The notes under the pieces were generated by a model that was given only the letters and a program-made list of their open reading frames with translations, made no database searches and had not been told where the DNA came from. The position numbers were made by a program, and so were the translations under genes. Positions 1 to 11,678 of a stretch of 64,000 nucleotides of DNA are shown here, in pieces. The DNA is from Dipteronia dyeriana (taxonomy: Eukaryota > Streptophyta > Magnoliopsida > Sapindales > Sapindaceae), in assembly GCA_032871835.1 (NCBI GenBank), contig CM065301.1, positions 76,788,069 to 76,852,068 of the forward strand. The letters are read 5' to 3'. The first letter of the stretch is position 1. Every line of letters starts with the position of its first letter.

Positions 1-540
1 TATAAACCATTTTAAAATTATTTATTAACCAAAAACGTTGGCAACTTCTCCAAAGAAGTATTTTCCCCGCTGGAGAGAACCCGATCGGCTACAGACCTAA
101 GTTCGATAGATCTCGGCCTTGGTCCCATCAAACGTCGAATTTGGTACCTCCAGTGCCGAGGAAGGACTTGATCCACCAAGGACTCGACCTCATGAGGGAC
201 CCGGTCCTCCAAGCACCCCGCATTGACAACCTGGATCACCGTACCATCGGAACCCGATGAGTACCCAGTCCTAACTAGTACCCGGTCGTTAGAGGTACCA
301 GACCGCCATCTTCAGACTCGGTCCAACACCTTGAAATTCCTTGTTAACAAGCAAGAATAAGCAACCCACCAAGCAACGGACTACACTTGTAGCCGCAACC
401 CAAACCTCTAAGCACCCCAGAATCTTCTAAAACGGGTCAAACACCTCAACCAACCACCAAACCACGGTTAGGGTTGATGTTAGCCCTAGAACAAGGTCAC
501 ATAGGAGGAAAGGGAACCGGGGCAACCTGCAGTAGGTGGT
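1..540. other. LTR-like remnant at window edge
   Basis: No credible gene is seen. The stretch is richer in GC than its surroundings and contains several GGTACC, GTACCC and CCCGAT motifs, like the LTR at 50931-52557. The string TATTAACCAAAAACG near position 25 resembles the TGTTAACCAAAAATTCG start of that LTR, so this may be a diverged, edge-truncated copy of the same family. The resemblance is by eye only. The short minus-strand ORF at 18-239 has no recognisable domain. Confidence 0.25.
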
Positions 541-559
541 TGAGCAATTAATGTAGGGA

Positions 560-3500
560 CATCAGGCATAGAGAGGGAAAGATAAGGAACCTACAGGTGG
601 GATCCCCTCGTAGCCATGCCACACCAACGGTTAGATCTTAACCCACTAAAGCACCAACCAATGTCAACGATACGAGCCCAATTGGAATCAAGAGCAGCGT
701 CACAATTAATCTTGTATAAACTTCTGCATGGGTGAAACCATTTAACAATGCCACTTCTGCACTAATAGTGAACAATATTCTCACTAGAAATGTTATTTTT
801 GAACTCTACAAGATTTTTTTTTTTACCTAAACCACCATATCCATCTTCGGCTCACTGTGCAGACCAAAATCACAAACAAACCAAACTCTCCACACTATTA
901 TACAGAAGAGTTTCAAGTCCTCAAAATTTAAGCTGAAGCAGATCAAGAATGAAGTCTAAGAAACTGTTGTACGTACTTTTTAAAAGTAACCCTGCTTGGT
1001 AGCCACAATTTTCGAGCATGTTTGAGTTTTTTTACACTCCCACAAAGTATGAATCGTTGACTCTCCTCTTCCTCTACACGAAGGGCATTTATCATCAACT
1101 GGATTTTTTGTTGGAGGAGATTGGGCACAGTTGGAATCTAGTTAAGGCATGCCCTCTATATGAAAATTTTGATCTTTAAAAGTAACCTCAATCTTTAGAG
1201 AGTTTTCCACCAAGAGGTGTTGGTACCAGACCCACCATTGGAAGCACACGGTTGCTGCTCTATGGTTCGAGTAATTCGATAGCCACTTTTAACATTGAAC
1301 ACACCATTGTCATCATAATGCCTTATGAGGCAGTCACTATGGCTTTTAGTACTAGTAGTACTAGTAGAAATGCTGAGACTAGCTACCATGTCATCATTGT
1401 AAAAATTATGCTCAATTACTTTGATGTCCCAACTGCCAAAAAGAGTCATGAGGTGATTTACTATCTTATTTTCATGCATATTTGGTGGAGAAATAACTTT
1501 GAAGGTAGCTGGTCTGGTAATCCATTTCTCCTTATAAATTTAGATCGATGTGCTATTGCCTACTCTCTCTCTTAATCCTTTGTTAAGAATTTCTCTACCC
1601 CAGATGAGACTATTCCAAATAACGGAAGCAACAGAGCTTTTAGAAGCATCCATGAAGTTAGTATCTTTGAAGTAACAACCTTTGAGAACTCTAGCTATTA
1701 AGGAATCAGAGTTTTTTAGAATTCTCCAGCCTTGGTTTACCAATATAACCCTATTAAAAGCCTTGAACTCATAAAAACCCAAACCACCCTAACTCATGTG
1801 CATACAAAGGAAATACCATGAGCCTAGTGCACTTTCTACTCATTTTCATTGCTCCCCTACCAAAAACGATTGCAAAGTCTTTGAATCTCATATATCAAAC
1901 TTTTAGGTAGTCAGAAAAAATTCATGGCATAGGTTAGGGTAGACTGCACAACTGCTTTAATGAGGATTTCTTTACCACCTGGTGACAGTAGCTTTTCACC
2001 CCATCCTTTGATTTTATTTCAGACATGGTCAACAATCTGAGTGAATAATTTCCTTTTACTTCTTCCAGTGAAACAAGAGAGCCCTATGTACCTTTCGTGA
2101 CAACTAACCAACTTCATTTCAGCGATTGACTCGAGTATGTTACCTTTCTCATCTTAGAGGGATAGACTGATGCACATGACAAACCTATAGAAGTTAACAA
2201 GCTGCTCGGACACCTTTGCATAAATGTCTATGACCCTCATCGCTTCCAAATAGTTAGCATCATTCGCCTTTGTGAAGATCATGCTACCATCGGTGAAGAA
2301 GAGATGAGAGATGGTTGGGCCAGTGGAACATCTCCACTGCACTTAAAACATGCCAACTTTCCCCTCGACTGAGCCTCATTTATCGGGCTTGAGAGGCCTT
2401 GGCACATATGTAGAAGAGATATAGAGATAGAGGATCTCCTTTACAGAGGCCCTTAGATGGTTTAATATCATCGTAAACCTCTTCGTTGAAAATTAAGGAA
2501 TAAGAAACTGATGAGACACACCTCATTATCAAACTGACCCAACTCTCAGAGTAAACCTTAATATTTTTTTTTCCAGGAATATCCACTCGACCCACACATA
2601 GGCCTTGTACATGTCCAACTTGATGGCCATCGAATCATATTTTCTTTTCCAACACTTCAGCTCATGTAAACACTTAAAGCGAATAATAATGTTGTTTGAA
2701 ATCCATCGGCCGTGAATGAAAGCACTTTGGTTTTTGGATATTACTACATAAATCACACTTCTGAAATGATTGGTGATGAATTTTACCATAATCTTGTAGA
2801 GGACATTGCATAGGCTTATAGGGTGATATTATGAAATTCTTTACGGGTTTTGGACTTTTGGGATTATAGTGATGATAGTACTATTAATCTTCTCAACCCG
2901 TGCTCCTTTGTTTTGGATACTTAAGCATGCATCCACTGCGCTAGGCCTAATTTTATCTAAAAAAAATTGGTAGAAAAGATCAGGAAAACAGTTATTTTTT
3001 GGAGCTTTCATTGGACCCATATCGAACATAGCTTTGCTGACATCTTCCCTAGTGAATTTCAAATCTAAGAATTGAGCCATAGACCTTGGCAGTTTTGGAT
3101 GGATAAATTCCAAAACTAACTCCAAATCCTATTGAGACAGATTATTATAGCTAAAGAGGCTAGAGAAATACTCATTGATAATTTTCTCCATGTCAAATTA
3201 TGCATCCCACCATATACCTTTGTCATCAAGAAGACCGTTGATCATATTTTAGGCCTTTCTCATTCAAGATTTATCGTGGAAAAATAGGTATTACAATCAA
3301 TGGACTTGAGCCATTCAACCCTAGCTCTCTAGCATCAGTACCTCTCTTCTACGTTCAAGGCTTCATCAAGTTAAGATTCAAAGTCACTTATAACTTTCCA
3401 TAAATTTGGTCTCCTCTTTTTTGCAGGCCTCCTTAAGAGCAGCCTATTTCTTATTGTTTTCTTGCCTTATGCTTTTCCTTTTAACAATATTCCATGCGTT

Positions 3501-3901
3501 CAACTTCTTCCCACAAGAATCAATATTCTTGAGAATAACATCAACATTGTTACCTTCAATATTTGCTATCCAGGAAGTAGAGACAATGTTGTGGCAATCA
3601 CGATCCTTTACCCATCATTCCTCGAAGTAGAACCTTTTATTCTTTTTCTTCATCCCTACATTATCCCAATACAATCCTTATGGAGCTTCAAGAACTAATT
3701 GTCAGTGATCGACCCCCAAAACTCCATGTGTTAGATCATAGTTTTAGGAAAGACCATTGTCTATTCATTAAAGCAAGTTCCCCGATAAAGTCGTTCTATA
3801 ATCATATCATTACCCTATCTTTTATTACTCCATGTATGCTTAGGACCAACAAAAACCATGTCTTCCAAATAGTAATTAATCAGACCATATTTATACCTAT
3901 T
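560..3901 (-). pseudogene. LINE ORF2 pseudogene: endonuclease C-terminus, RT, zf-RVT, RNase H start
   Basis: Reading the minus strand downward, about 3880-3640 gives the end of an L1 endonuclease (FVGPKHTWSN, then a FWGS motif near the SDH position). Around 3125-2841 is the RT entry region (MGPMKAPKNN, cf. PxKAPGxDG). At 2789-2529 come QSAFIHGRWISNN and MAIKLDMYKAY, and at 2595-2380 GLCKGDPLSLYLF, cf. RQGDPLSPYLF. At 2342-2154 is HLFFTDGSMIF, where the catalytic FADD box has become FTDG. At 1782-1540 is the region linking RT to zf-RVT. Near 1080 CPSCRGRGES and HTLWEC mark zf-RVT. Near 735 YKINCDAAL starts RNase H. Frames change repeatedly and stops are common. The lost second aspartate of the RT box alone would abolish activity. 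Confidence 0.85.
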
Positions 3902-6179
3902 TGAGATCCCTATTTTCTATCATTTTTTCTCGTTTTTGAGCGTATTTTTATATATAATGTGTTCATTAAGCCTTGTGTAGGTACATATTCCCTATAAAAA
4001 GGTTGTCAAAGATTAAAGTTCAGTTGGGAAGCCAAAACGAGTTAAAAGTCAAGAACTGAAGTCATGCAGAGTTGTTGTGGCCTCACCGTTGACCCAAACT
4101 GTGACGTGATTTGAGGTCAACCGCGGTAAGTAAAACCATTGTCCCTCAATGGAACCATGTTGAGCTAGAACGCGACATTGAGACCGCGTCACAAGTCAAC
4201 TCTATTTTTAGAAGGTTAATAGGCTGACATTGCAAACGCCTATGCAGAACACCGAGTTTTCTAAGCCCACATCTCTATCATAAAATCGAACCACGTTGAG
4301 CTCTATATATATCCGGAAAGCTTGGAAGTCTACTTTTCAGTGGTTTTTACGGATCACAATTCTGAGTTTTCTAGAGGAAGATAAGTGCATTTTCGTAATG
4401 ATGTGAAAGGTTGGAAACACGACCTTGTATAGAGCTTCATGTAGAACACTAAACTTTTAGAGGCTATATATCCCTCCTTAGATCAAACCACGTTGAGTTC
4501 TTTATATATTTGGAAAGCCTCAAAAGTCTACTTTCCAGCCATTTTTATGGATCGCAATTCCGGGTTTTTTAGAGGGAGACATGCACAATTTTGTAACGGT
4601 GCGTGAGTCAGAAATCTTGACCACTGCAAGACCACTGCAATGTCAACGGCATCTAAACCACAGAAATTGTTGTCACGTTTGTGCTGCGTCAACTCGGACC
4701 ACGACACACCTGATCCCACACCACAATAAGCCATTTTTTAGGTGAAAATGTGTCCTTTCACACCCCAATTCATCCATAAAATTTCCCTAACAATAAACAC
4801 ACCACTTCTCCTCTTCTCTTCAAACCGGATAACACACACCAAACCCCAATTTCATCTTCTTCATTTCAAAAGAGGGAGAGAGAGAGAGAGGCTTTCAAAG
4901 CTCTCGTAGAGGTTCTCTTCTATAAGAAGCCCAACACCACCATTTCTACCTATCATCCACCATATTTGAGAGTAGATTGCAAGGAGATAAGAGTGTTCTA
5001 TGACCAAATTCGAGCTAAGGATTCATGGATCACTTGGAGAGATTTCTTCAAGGGTTGTCTTCTTTAAACTCTTCTCTATGTATTTCTTGTTTTCTTAATG
5101 TGTAATCCTCATTTGAAAATATTTGTAAACTTTTTTTGTGCTCAATATATGCGATGTTTGTTTTTATAGTCATTTGTGTTTTGATTCATTCTTGTATTTA
5201 TTGATAATCTCTAGTCTTGATATGCTTTTGTATGGAGATTGAAGTTAATATGTATTCATGGATGGGTTTTGATCCATTTATGTGCGAATGTTGATGGAAG
5301 AACGAGATTAGCTTGTATGGATGGGTTTGAGTGTATGTGGGTTTCGGTTGTGCCTATAGAGGACCAATCCGGGTATAACCTTGACCACATAGCTATTAAG
5401 AATGGGTAAAACTTATTCTATGCATGACCTTTGCTAAAGTAGGTTTTGGCTATATGTTCATGTGCTTAATGGTTGAGACTAGGGGCACAATTGCTCTATC
5501 CATGACCTTTAGGGAGTGATTTGTGTCTTGAATACCTTAATTGAGAGAACAAGCTATTAACTTGAATTAGGAGTGCTTAATGTCTTAGGTTGGCTATATA
5601 TTCTAGCGCTTAGTGGGTCTTTGACTTTACTCTTTGACCTTAAGACACAATTGCTCTATCCATGACCTGTAGAGAGTGATGATTTGATTTCGATATTCCT
5701 TAATCAACAAATGATTCTTAACAAGAGATGATTTGGTTTCAAAACTCCTTAACGTGAGAACGAGCCCCTAACTAATATGATGTCATTAATGCCTAACAAC
5801 CACTATTTGTGCACTTATGTATGATGAGCTTATTGAACCTTGTGTGATCATTCTCATGCATCTCTCTTATCCACCCTTTTATTATTTGTCATTTTAAACA
5901 CCATTCTCACCCCTCAATATTCCTTTTTATTTTGTTTGCATTCTTTTTATTTACATTTCCTTCGCACACAACTGCACTATGCTTACACCTCACACACACC
6001 ATTCTCACCACATCCTCATTCTTATTTACATTCTTCCAATAAACACTAAAACTAGAGACGATCGATGAATGACACCTTTCTGTGGACGATACCCTTCCTT
6101 GCTGTTATACTAGTCACTAGCATCTACGAGGTTGAATTTTAATATAAATATTTTGACATACGCAAACGACCTAGTATCA
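3902..6179 (+). mobile_element. Solo LTR (Ty3/gypsy, Athila/Tat-like) inside the LINE endonuclease
   Basis: The 2278 bp segment starts TGAGATCCC and ends CTAGTATCA (TG...CA). It is flanked by CTATT (3897-3901) and GTATT (6180-6184), a 5-bp target duplication with one mismatch. LINE endonuclease frames sit on both sides: FRKALEEY ends at about 6180 and LEDMVFVGPKHTW lies just below 3890. The 3' part, with GTGGACGATACCC and TTGCTGTTATAC and then a T-rich tail, looks like the 3' portion of Athila/Tat LTRs on the plus strand. Internal direct repeats: a unit of about 185 bp duplicated at about 4237-4600, and a unit of about 155 bp at about 5485-5700. No PBS, gag or pol is present, so it is a solo LTR left by LTR-LTR recombination. 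The family assignment is inference. Confidence 0.8.
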
Positions 6180-6674
6180 GTATTCTTCCAAAGCTTTTCG
6201 AAACTCTGAAATTTGCTGCCATTTTTTTATTACCAGCCAGCTTCTCAGAGTCATAGTGTACTTCGTTGAAATTACCCATACAAAGCCAATGAAGGCTATA
6301 CATACTTGCCAACCTTCGGAGAGTCCACAAGTGTATTCTTTGACACTGAGTCGGGTTACCATAGAAACCCATAAATCTCCAGTTTTGTCTTCTGCTTTAC
6401 CGAATTCAAATATCAATATGGCTAGGCGAATAGCTCAGCAGATCCACCTCAACCTCTTTAGACCAGAATAAAAACAAACCACAAGAATTTCCCACACTAT
6501 CCACAATCAGCTTTTCTTCCCAAGTTTATAGCACAATTTTTCTAATTTTGAATGCTTACATCTTGTTTCCATGAAAAACATAATTTCCAGATTAGTATCT
6601 CAATTATGATTTTGTAGGATGTTGAATGCCCGAGGACTACCAATATCCTTGGCATTCCAGACGAAGATGATCAT
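6180..6674 (-). pseudogene. LINE ORF2 pseudogene: endonuclease N-terminus
   Basis: A minus-strand ATG at 6674 opens with MIIFVWNAKDIGSPRAFNIL, matching the usual start of plant L1 ORF2 (WNxRGLGxPRA). Further down, from 6416 to 6180, frames carry GFYGNPTQCQRI and CMGNFNEVHYDSEKLAGN. These match the YGxP and GDFNEI motifs of the APE-type endonuclease that nicks target DNA for target-primed reverse transcription. The catalytic Asp of GDFN is Asn here. The frame is cut at 6180 by the solo LTR. Several frameshifts make it inactive. Confidence 0.8.
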
Positions 6675-6679
6675 TGTGT

Positions 6680-8320
6680 CCAGCGGACCAGTAGAGACTA
6701 GTCGACGATATAACAAAGTTTAAATTATATGACACCTTAGACGAAACCAAAGAGCGGGTAATGGTCTCTACGATTTCTGTATTCAAGTCAACCTTCCTTT
6801 TTTGGTCACCCAAGACTGATTCATTCATTTGAGTGACCCCTAAGCTCTTCGAGAAGTAGATCTTTCCAGCTAAAATCCGTGGGTCGACGTGGTCTTGTTT
6901 TTTGTTCTCCCCACTAGACGTCCTTTTATTAGCCACAATCGTCCATCTTCCAGCCTCGGAGTTTCTCCATTGAGCCTTATCACCATCGATTGTCACTTCC
7001 TCTCTTTTCTTTCTTATCTTTAAATTCTACTCATTTTCATTTCTCCTAAAATTGTGTACCCTGACTTTCCTAATCCATATATTATGATTCTTGTTATACT
7101 GCCTAGTCGACCCGGTCCATCTCTACCAAGTTTTTTTTTCCTTTCTTTAAGTCCCATCTCTTAGCCCTCCTTTTTGTCCCTTAACAAACCCACCCCTTTT
7201 TTGCCTGAGCAAGCCCTTCTAGTTGTCAAAAGGAAATGGGCTTTGATTTATGAGACCATTTGCACCAGCCCATTATCTCCCACGTGCCCTATATTGATGG
7301 GCTTAAGCTTTCCAGCTTCCAATGCATGCCTCATTCTTTTGTCTTTAAGTCTAAGACATTTACTATTATCATTAGCCTCTAACTTGTCAACCTCGTTATT
7401 ACAATCCTCAACAGTTATTGGTGTAGAATTCTCAAATGTTGAAGAGTTATTTCCAGCAGAGCCAAATCCTCTTCCCCATGCATGTCCTCTAGCTATCGAC
7501 TTTTCGTTCGATTTTTCAGGTTCTATTTTGGCAGCCAAAACTTGATAAGGTTTCAGGGACTTCCATATTCCTTCGTTGGTTTCTCTACCGAAATTTCCCC
7601 TCACATATACGGTTTCTTTCCTCCCTCAATATCTGTTTGAGCTGAATCGAGGAGAAACCCTCATCAAAAACCCATAATACAGGCTTTCCACACCATTAAT
7701 GACAGGGATTGGCTTATCAAAGAGACATCCATTTGTAGTGTGGTCCACTATTCAACACTTGAAGCACTAGTTTAGAAGCTATTCATATCTGAGGAGCATT
7801 ATGGATTCTACGCCATATCTCATAATGTCAACTCTCAAACATCGTTTTAGGGATTTATTAATCTCTACCTTAACCTTGACACATATGAACTTCCCATCCG
7901 CTTCTCCTGTATTTCCACCATCTACATCTAAATTGTCTCCAATCATTCCACTTAAGAAAACACCAATCTTTTTTGTCATGCACAAAATTGGCACATGGTG
8001 AATTTGAACCCAAAAGACAGAATGGCTAAAGCTCATTGGTTCGATGCTACCTTTACCGATTTGTTTCCCAAGAGCTACAAGGGCATCATTAAAGCTCCAA
8101 GGGCTACCTGATATGACCTTTTAGCGGTCTTCCTCATTCTTGAAATAGAACATAAAGACATTACCTGTGACAGATTCAATTTCCACACCATCATTGACTT
8201 GCCAAATCCTACCAATGACTCTTATGAATGCTTCTCTGTTGACCGTCCCTATCTGAAAGAGACAAGGATGCACATAGTCTTGCAATTTCTTATACTTTTC
8301 CTCTGCTTTCCACGGAAAGT
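6680..8320 (-). pseudogene. LINE ORF1 pseudogene (DUF4283 RNA-binding protein)
   Basis: On the minus strand 8300-8050 reads VNREAFIRVIGRIWQVNDG, then an internal stop after KNEEDR, then SGSPWSFNDALVALGKQ, a DUF4283 domain. The ORF at 8036-7779 continues with FWVQIHHVPILCM and FLSGMIGDNLDVDGG, the region before the zf-CCHC_4 knuckle. Two further open stretches (7604-7248 and 6996-6637) are the low-complexity polar linker typical of ORF1 C-termini. In L1 elements this protein coats the element RNA. Stops and frame changes make it a pseudogene. It ends close to the ORF2 start at 6674, as expected for adjacent LINE ORFs. Confidence 0.75.
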
Positions 8321-8351
8321 TTAGAGATTTTTTTTTTTACCTTCCATTAGA

Positions 8352-8766
8352 CTGATTGGATTAGCTTTTTAAATGGGGTGTAACACGAGGACTTTTCAGA
8401 AGGTCACCTATCATAGTACTTCTCTACCTGAGCACGATTAATTTCGAAGTTCTGATGGGATCCAGTACATTAGTGCTGGTATGGTTGCACCCTTTTTAAA
8501 AAGTCATGGTCCAATTGGGATCAAACCCATTGGAGCATGCATTGGGTCCAAGTGACATTAGCCTGTTGTCCTTCCACTACTAGGAAATAGGGTTGTCGCT
8601 GCTCTGTGAAACCAGCCTCACGCTGTAACCTCCACTCAAGGGACCGTGGGCATCCGGCTTTAAAAGGAGACTCATAGCCCAAGCACCTGTAAGCAGACAC
8701 CATAGACCAAACCCACAAATGTTGAACCAATGTTCCATCACTTCATGATCCCCCACTTGGGTTACA
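8352..8766 (-). mobile_element. Cassandra-like TRIM LTR carrying a 5S rRNA-derived segment (solo or truncated)
   Basis: The minus strand starts TGTAACCCAAGTGGGGG at 8766, and 274 bp further on is a full-length 5S-like sequence (8375-8492). Cassandra retrotransposons are known short non-autonomous LTR elements whose LTRs begin TGTAAC and embed a 5S rRNA sequence with its internal pol III promoter, so both position and order fit. I place the other LTR end near TGATTGG at 8352, but no target duplication is visible and that end is uncertain. No second LTR or tRNA-Met PBS was found nearby, so this is a solo or truncated LTR. The alternative is a dispersed 5S pseudogene with unrelated flanks. Confidence 0.6.
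8375..8492 (-). pseudogene. 5S rRNA-derived sequence, full length but diverged
   Basis: The reverse complement of 8492-8375 starts GGGTGCAACCATACCAGCAC and ends CCTCGTGTTACACCCC. It runs the whole length of a plant 5S rRNA (about 118 nt) with the expected GGATCCCATCAGAACT core. The box A region reads AATTAATCGTGC where functional plant genes have AGTTAAGCGTGC, and the box C region reads GATAGGTGACCTTCTGAAAAG. No T-run terminator follows on the minus strand; the next bases are ATTTAAAAAGC. It is therefore unlikely to be a working 5S gene, and it does not sit in a tandem 5S array. Confidence 0.9.
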
Positions 8767-9166
8767 AGCTCACATTACTGAGCTCGACCCCTTGTTCTTT
8801 ATTTTGTAGCAGCTGACTTAAATTATTAATATACCATGCTTTTGGTTTTCAAAAATTAAAAATAAATGTAGTTTTTTCTTATATGCATAAATTTTAATAT
8901 TTAAGGTTATTTTTGTAATTTAAAAGGGTGTAGAGAGCAAATATTTGATTATGATTATTGGGTGGCGGTTTGGTAGAGGCACCCAAAACAAAATCCGTAA
9001 TGGCCATATGTCCATAAACATTATTGTCTCACGAAGAAAAAGAAAACAGAAATTGCAAAGCTTGAAAACTCGACTCAGAGAATTCTTGAAGAAAGACAAA
9101 GACTGATTTTATATTTTACAGTGAGCTTTCACTTTATAGAACAAAAAGCTTAGCTGGAGTGTCCTG
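8767..9166. other. Intergenic, no gene recognised
   Basis: AT-rich stretch between the 5S-bearing LTR and the solo copia-type LTR. No domain-bearing ORF is seen. The bases just before 9163 (AGCTGGAGTGTCCTG) join the sequence after the solo LTR without a stop codon for about 40 codons in one frame, so a small exon or pseudo-exon may have been split. I do not recognise the peptide. Confidence 0.3.
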
Positions 9167-10289
9167 TGTTAGATTTTGGAACGTATTATCAAGTGAACCC
9201 AATGTGAACCAAATGAGACTCAACTTATATGAAATTTCTTGGAGACGTGGGAAAATATTTAGAAGTTGAAGATGGTGTTTAAGGGACGTTTGAAGACCGA
9301 AGAAGAACTAAAGAAACGGATAAGGAACCGCGATGTGGATCGATGCATGAACCGCAACACATGGAGCGGTTGATTCCAATGAGTATAGCGCGGTGTAGAC
9401 AGCGGTGGAGGCAAGAGACGCAAACCACGGTTTACTAAGCGGTCGTTTCCAGAAGTGTTCCACGGTGTAGGGCGTGGGTGGCCAACTGCAATCCACACCG
9501 CGATGACAATGTATTTTGCGCAAGTACTGGAAGTTGCGTAGAAAAGGAAAGGTTTTCTTTTGGGAAGTTCTTGTGCTTATCGGAAAAGGAAAAAGAGTTT
9601 GTCTTCATGAAGGATAAGAAAGTCATGTACTTGAAGGAAACATATTTCTCCTTAACAAGAAGACTTGTCATAAATAGAAAATAGTATTTATGTGGAACAA
9701 GTAATTTTTGTAATTTTATGAGTATGATTTCCTTTTATCTTAAACTCCCTATAACTAGTATAAATAGAACCTTGTATCTAGGTTATTTTTGCGTGGAGCA
9801 AAAAGAACATCATTTAACATCAAAGAGAGTGGGTGAGATCCGGGGGAAACCTTAGGGAATATCTGTGAATGGATCAATGAGAATATCAATAAATCAAGTT
9901 AGAGATCCGTGGATGATATTTAGGAGAGACCTAAGGGATATTGGAGGGTTCTTGGTGAGGATCTTGTGAGTGTTGTGAGCTTTGAGTCATGATGTAAAGC
10001 TTTATTGTGAGCTTGGAGACTTGGTAAGGCTTTGTGGTTTGGGGTTGAGGCATGAGAGAGAATACTGAAATATATATGGTAGTAACAATTTATCATATAG
10101 TGGAACTTTCGTTGTCATCCTGATGGTCCGTAGTTTTTTATCCGATTTAGGCTTTCCACTTATATCTTGTGTTGTGATTGATTTATTTTCTTTCATTTAT
10201 TTTTCTGCTATAGACGTTATTAATTTCTATGAGTTATGAACGTATATTAGGTATGACGATTCCGCGGTCATCGATTCAAATTCTCAACA
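9167..10289 (+). mobile_element. Solo LTR, Ty1/copia-like
   Basis: The 1123 bp segment starts TGTTAGATTTTGG and ends AAATTCTCAACA, ends typical of plant copia LTRs. It is flanked by CCTG on both sides (9163-9166 and 10290-10293), consistent with a short target duplication. A TATA-like TATAAATAGA lies at about 9757, followed by a region rich in GAGA and GTGAG, fitting a U3/R layout on the plus strand. No tRNA-Met PBS, gag, pol or second LTR follows. It lies about 1.5 kb upstream of the MATE start codon on the same strand, so LTR promoter activity could in principle affect that gene. Confidence 0.65.
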
Positions 10290-11647
10290 CCTGAAAGGTG
10301 AAGAATTCTGCAACGAAATTGTTGACATGGATATCAGCCTAACTGCCTTGACATCTGGAAGTTTCATATTCGATCATCAAAGGTGTTCGACATTTTCCAC
10401 TAGGTGTTTGTGAAAAGTCCTGTGTTAAAACTAAGCTTGCTTCAGATTTATTGTTGTGAGACCAAGCTTGGTTTAGCTTGCTTTTCATCAGAGACCATTT
10501 CTTCAGATACTCTTAACACCTCTTCACTTCACTTGTCAAACCAAGCTTCTCATTATCGTTTTTTAAACAAAGGTTGGGATTATAATATATTTTGTTTGTC
10601 CATTATTCCAACTACTAAACACTAACTTCTAGAAAAAAAAACGAATATAATAAAATTATTCATTTCATATATTTAGGCTCTCCATCTCTCTGTTTCTCCA
10701 TCATTGAGGAGTTTGAACCGGTTAAAACTTCAAAGTTGGAGTTACTGCTTACTGGGAAACCCTCTTCCCTCTCTGTGGGTGATTATTTTCTTCCTGTAAG
10801 TTTTCTTCTTAAAACTTCTCTTATTTTGGCAACTTTTATTTGCTATTTTTGTTAATATTCTATGATTATGTGTTTCCAGTTTGATTCCACTACGAAAATA
10901 TAGTTTTCAGATATTAGGATGTACTCCAAATAATTTTATTTAGAAAACTGTATTATTGTCAAAGAAGTTAATTTCTTGTTTAAGAAATTTGTTAAGTGGG
11001 TTGAGTGAGAGTGAGCTACAATTATTTACTCTGTTATTCATGTGATAATATTAAATATCATTACCCATTACCCACTTGACGATTTACAAAATCATCAAAT
11101 TAAACAGATTTTATCTTAAATTAAGCCAAACTTCAATCAAATTTAACATGTCTCGGAAGCATGTTTGTTATTTTGAGTGTGTATTTTCAAGTTTCAACTC
11201 AAACGAAGCTGATTCGATGGCATTTTTCTTTGCATATTACTATGTTAATGGAGAAGAGCCACCGTGCATTGGGATGCATGTTAAGATCATGGCATGTTAC
11301 GGAACTTGCCAGGTGGCATGATCTCAGCGGCCATGTATATGGTTCATCCCGATGCACCCAATTGTTTTTTTTTTAAGTATTACATAAAGTTGTGATTTGG
11401 GTAGGGGAGGACTTGGTCCCATAACTCGTGGTGCAGGTGTAACTTGCAAGGGGTATACTATGGACCAATCTCATCTGGTCATGCACCCAACTCTTTTACA
11501 TAATGATATTAGTGATATTCTCTCTCTGGATAATGGGGTCTATGTGAATTTATGCCGGTGCTAATGTTCAGCTGATTTATGGGTACAATAGCTGAACAAC
11601 ATATAACAATTCTCTTTCGTGATATCATGATTATAAGAGTAAAACCC
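10290..11647. other. Upstream region of the MATE gene
   Basis: No clear gene. About 10290-10420 can be read without stops in one plus frame (starting LKGEEFCNEIVDMDI) but has no domain I know. An imperfect inverted repeat lies at 11264-11357: GTGCATTGGGATG pairs with CATCCCGATGCAC and GATCATG with CATGATC, able to form a hairpin with asymmetric loops. A T11 tract follows at about 11365. The rest is AT-rich. Confidence 0.4.
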
Positions 11648-11678
11648 CACGTGCATGAGTAAGTGCTTTTATATATTT
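11648..11678 (+). promoter_or_regulatory. Candidate core promoter of the MATE gene (G-box and TATA)
   Basis: A CACGTG G-box core lies at 11648-11653 and a TATA-like TTTTATATATTT at 11667-11678, about 120 bp upstream of the start codon at 11799. That spacing suits a plant pol II promoter with a 5' UTR of roughly 90 nt. The G-box is a known target of bZIP and bHLH factors; any regulation is inference. The order and spacing support it, but such motifs also occur by chance. Confidence 0.4.

Larger units (their letters stand above)
545..8340 (-). mobile_element. L1-type LINE, decayed, interrupted by a solo LTR
   Basis: On the minus strand the segments follow the plant L1 order: ORF1 (DUF4283 and a linker, 8.3-6.7 kb), endonuclease (6674-6180, resuming at 3901), reverse transcriptase (about 3.1-2.1 kb), zf-RVT zinc-binding region (about 1.1 kb) and the start of an RVT_3 RNase H (about 740-580). 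Many stops and frameshifts mean it is dead. The 2278 bp between 3902 and 6179 is a later LTR insertion; without it about 5.5 kb of LINE remains. The 5' end lies near 8340, next to the 5S-derived LTR, and lacks the usual ORF1 start, so the copy is 5'-truncated. The 3' end is fuzzy, and no terminal poly(A) with target duplication could be fixed. Confidence 0.85.

Noticed and set aside
8375..8492. Functional 5S rRNA gene
   Set aside because: Full length, but promoter boxes are mutated, no T-run terminator follows, and it is a single copy inside an LTR-like segment.
9259..9684. Overlapping ORFs on both strands around 9.3-9.7 kb
   Set aside because: They fall inside the solo copia-type LTR and have no recognisable domain.
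11076..11376. Small ORFs upstream of the MATE gene as a coding exon
   Set aside because: They overlap the imperfect hairpin and have no domain, no splice link to the MATE start and low-complexity peptides.
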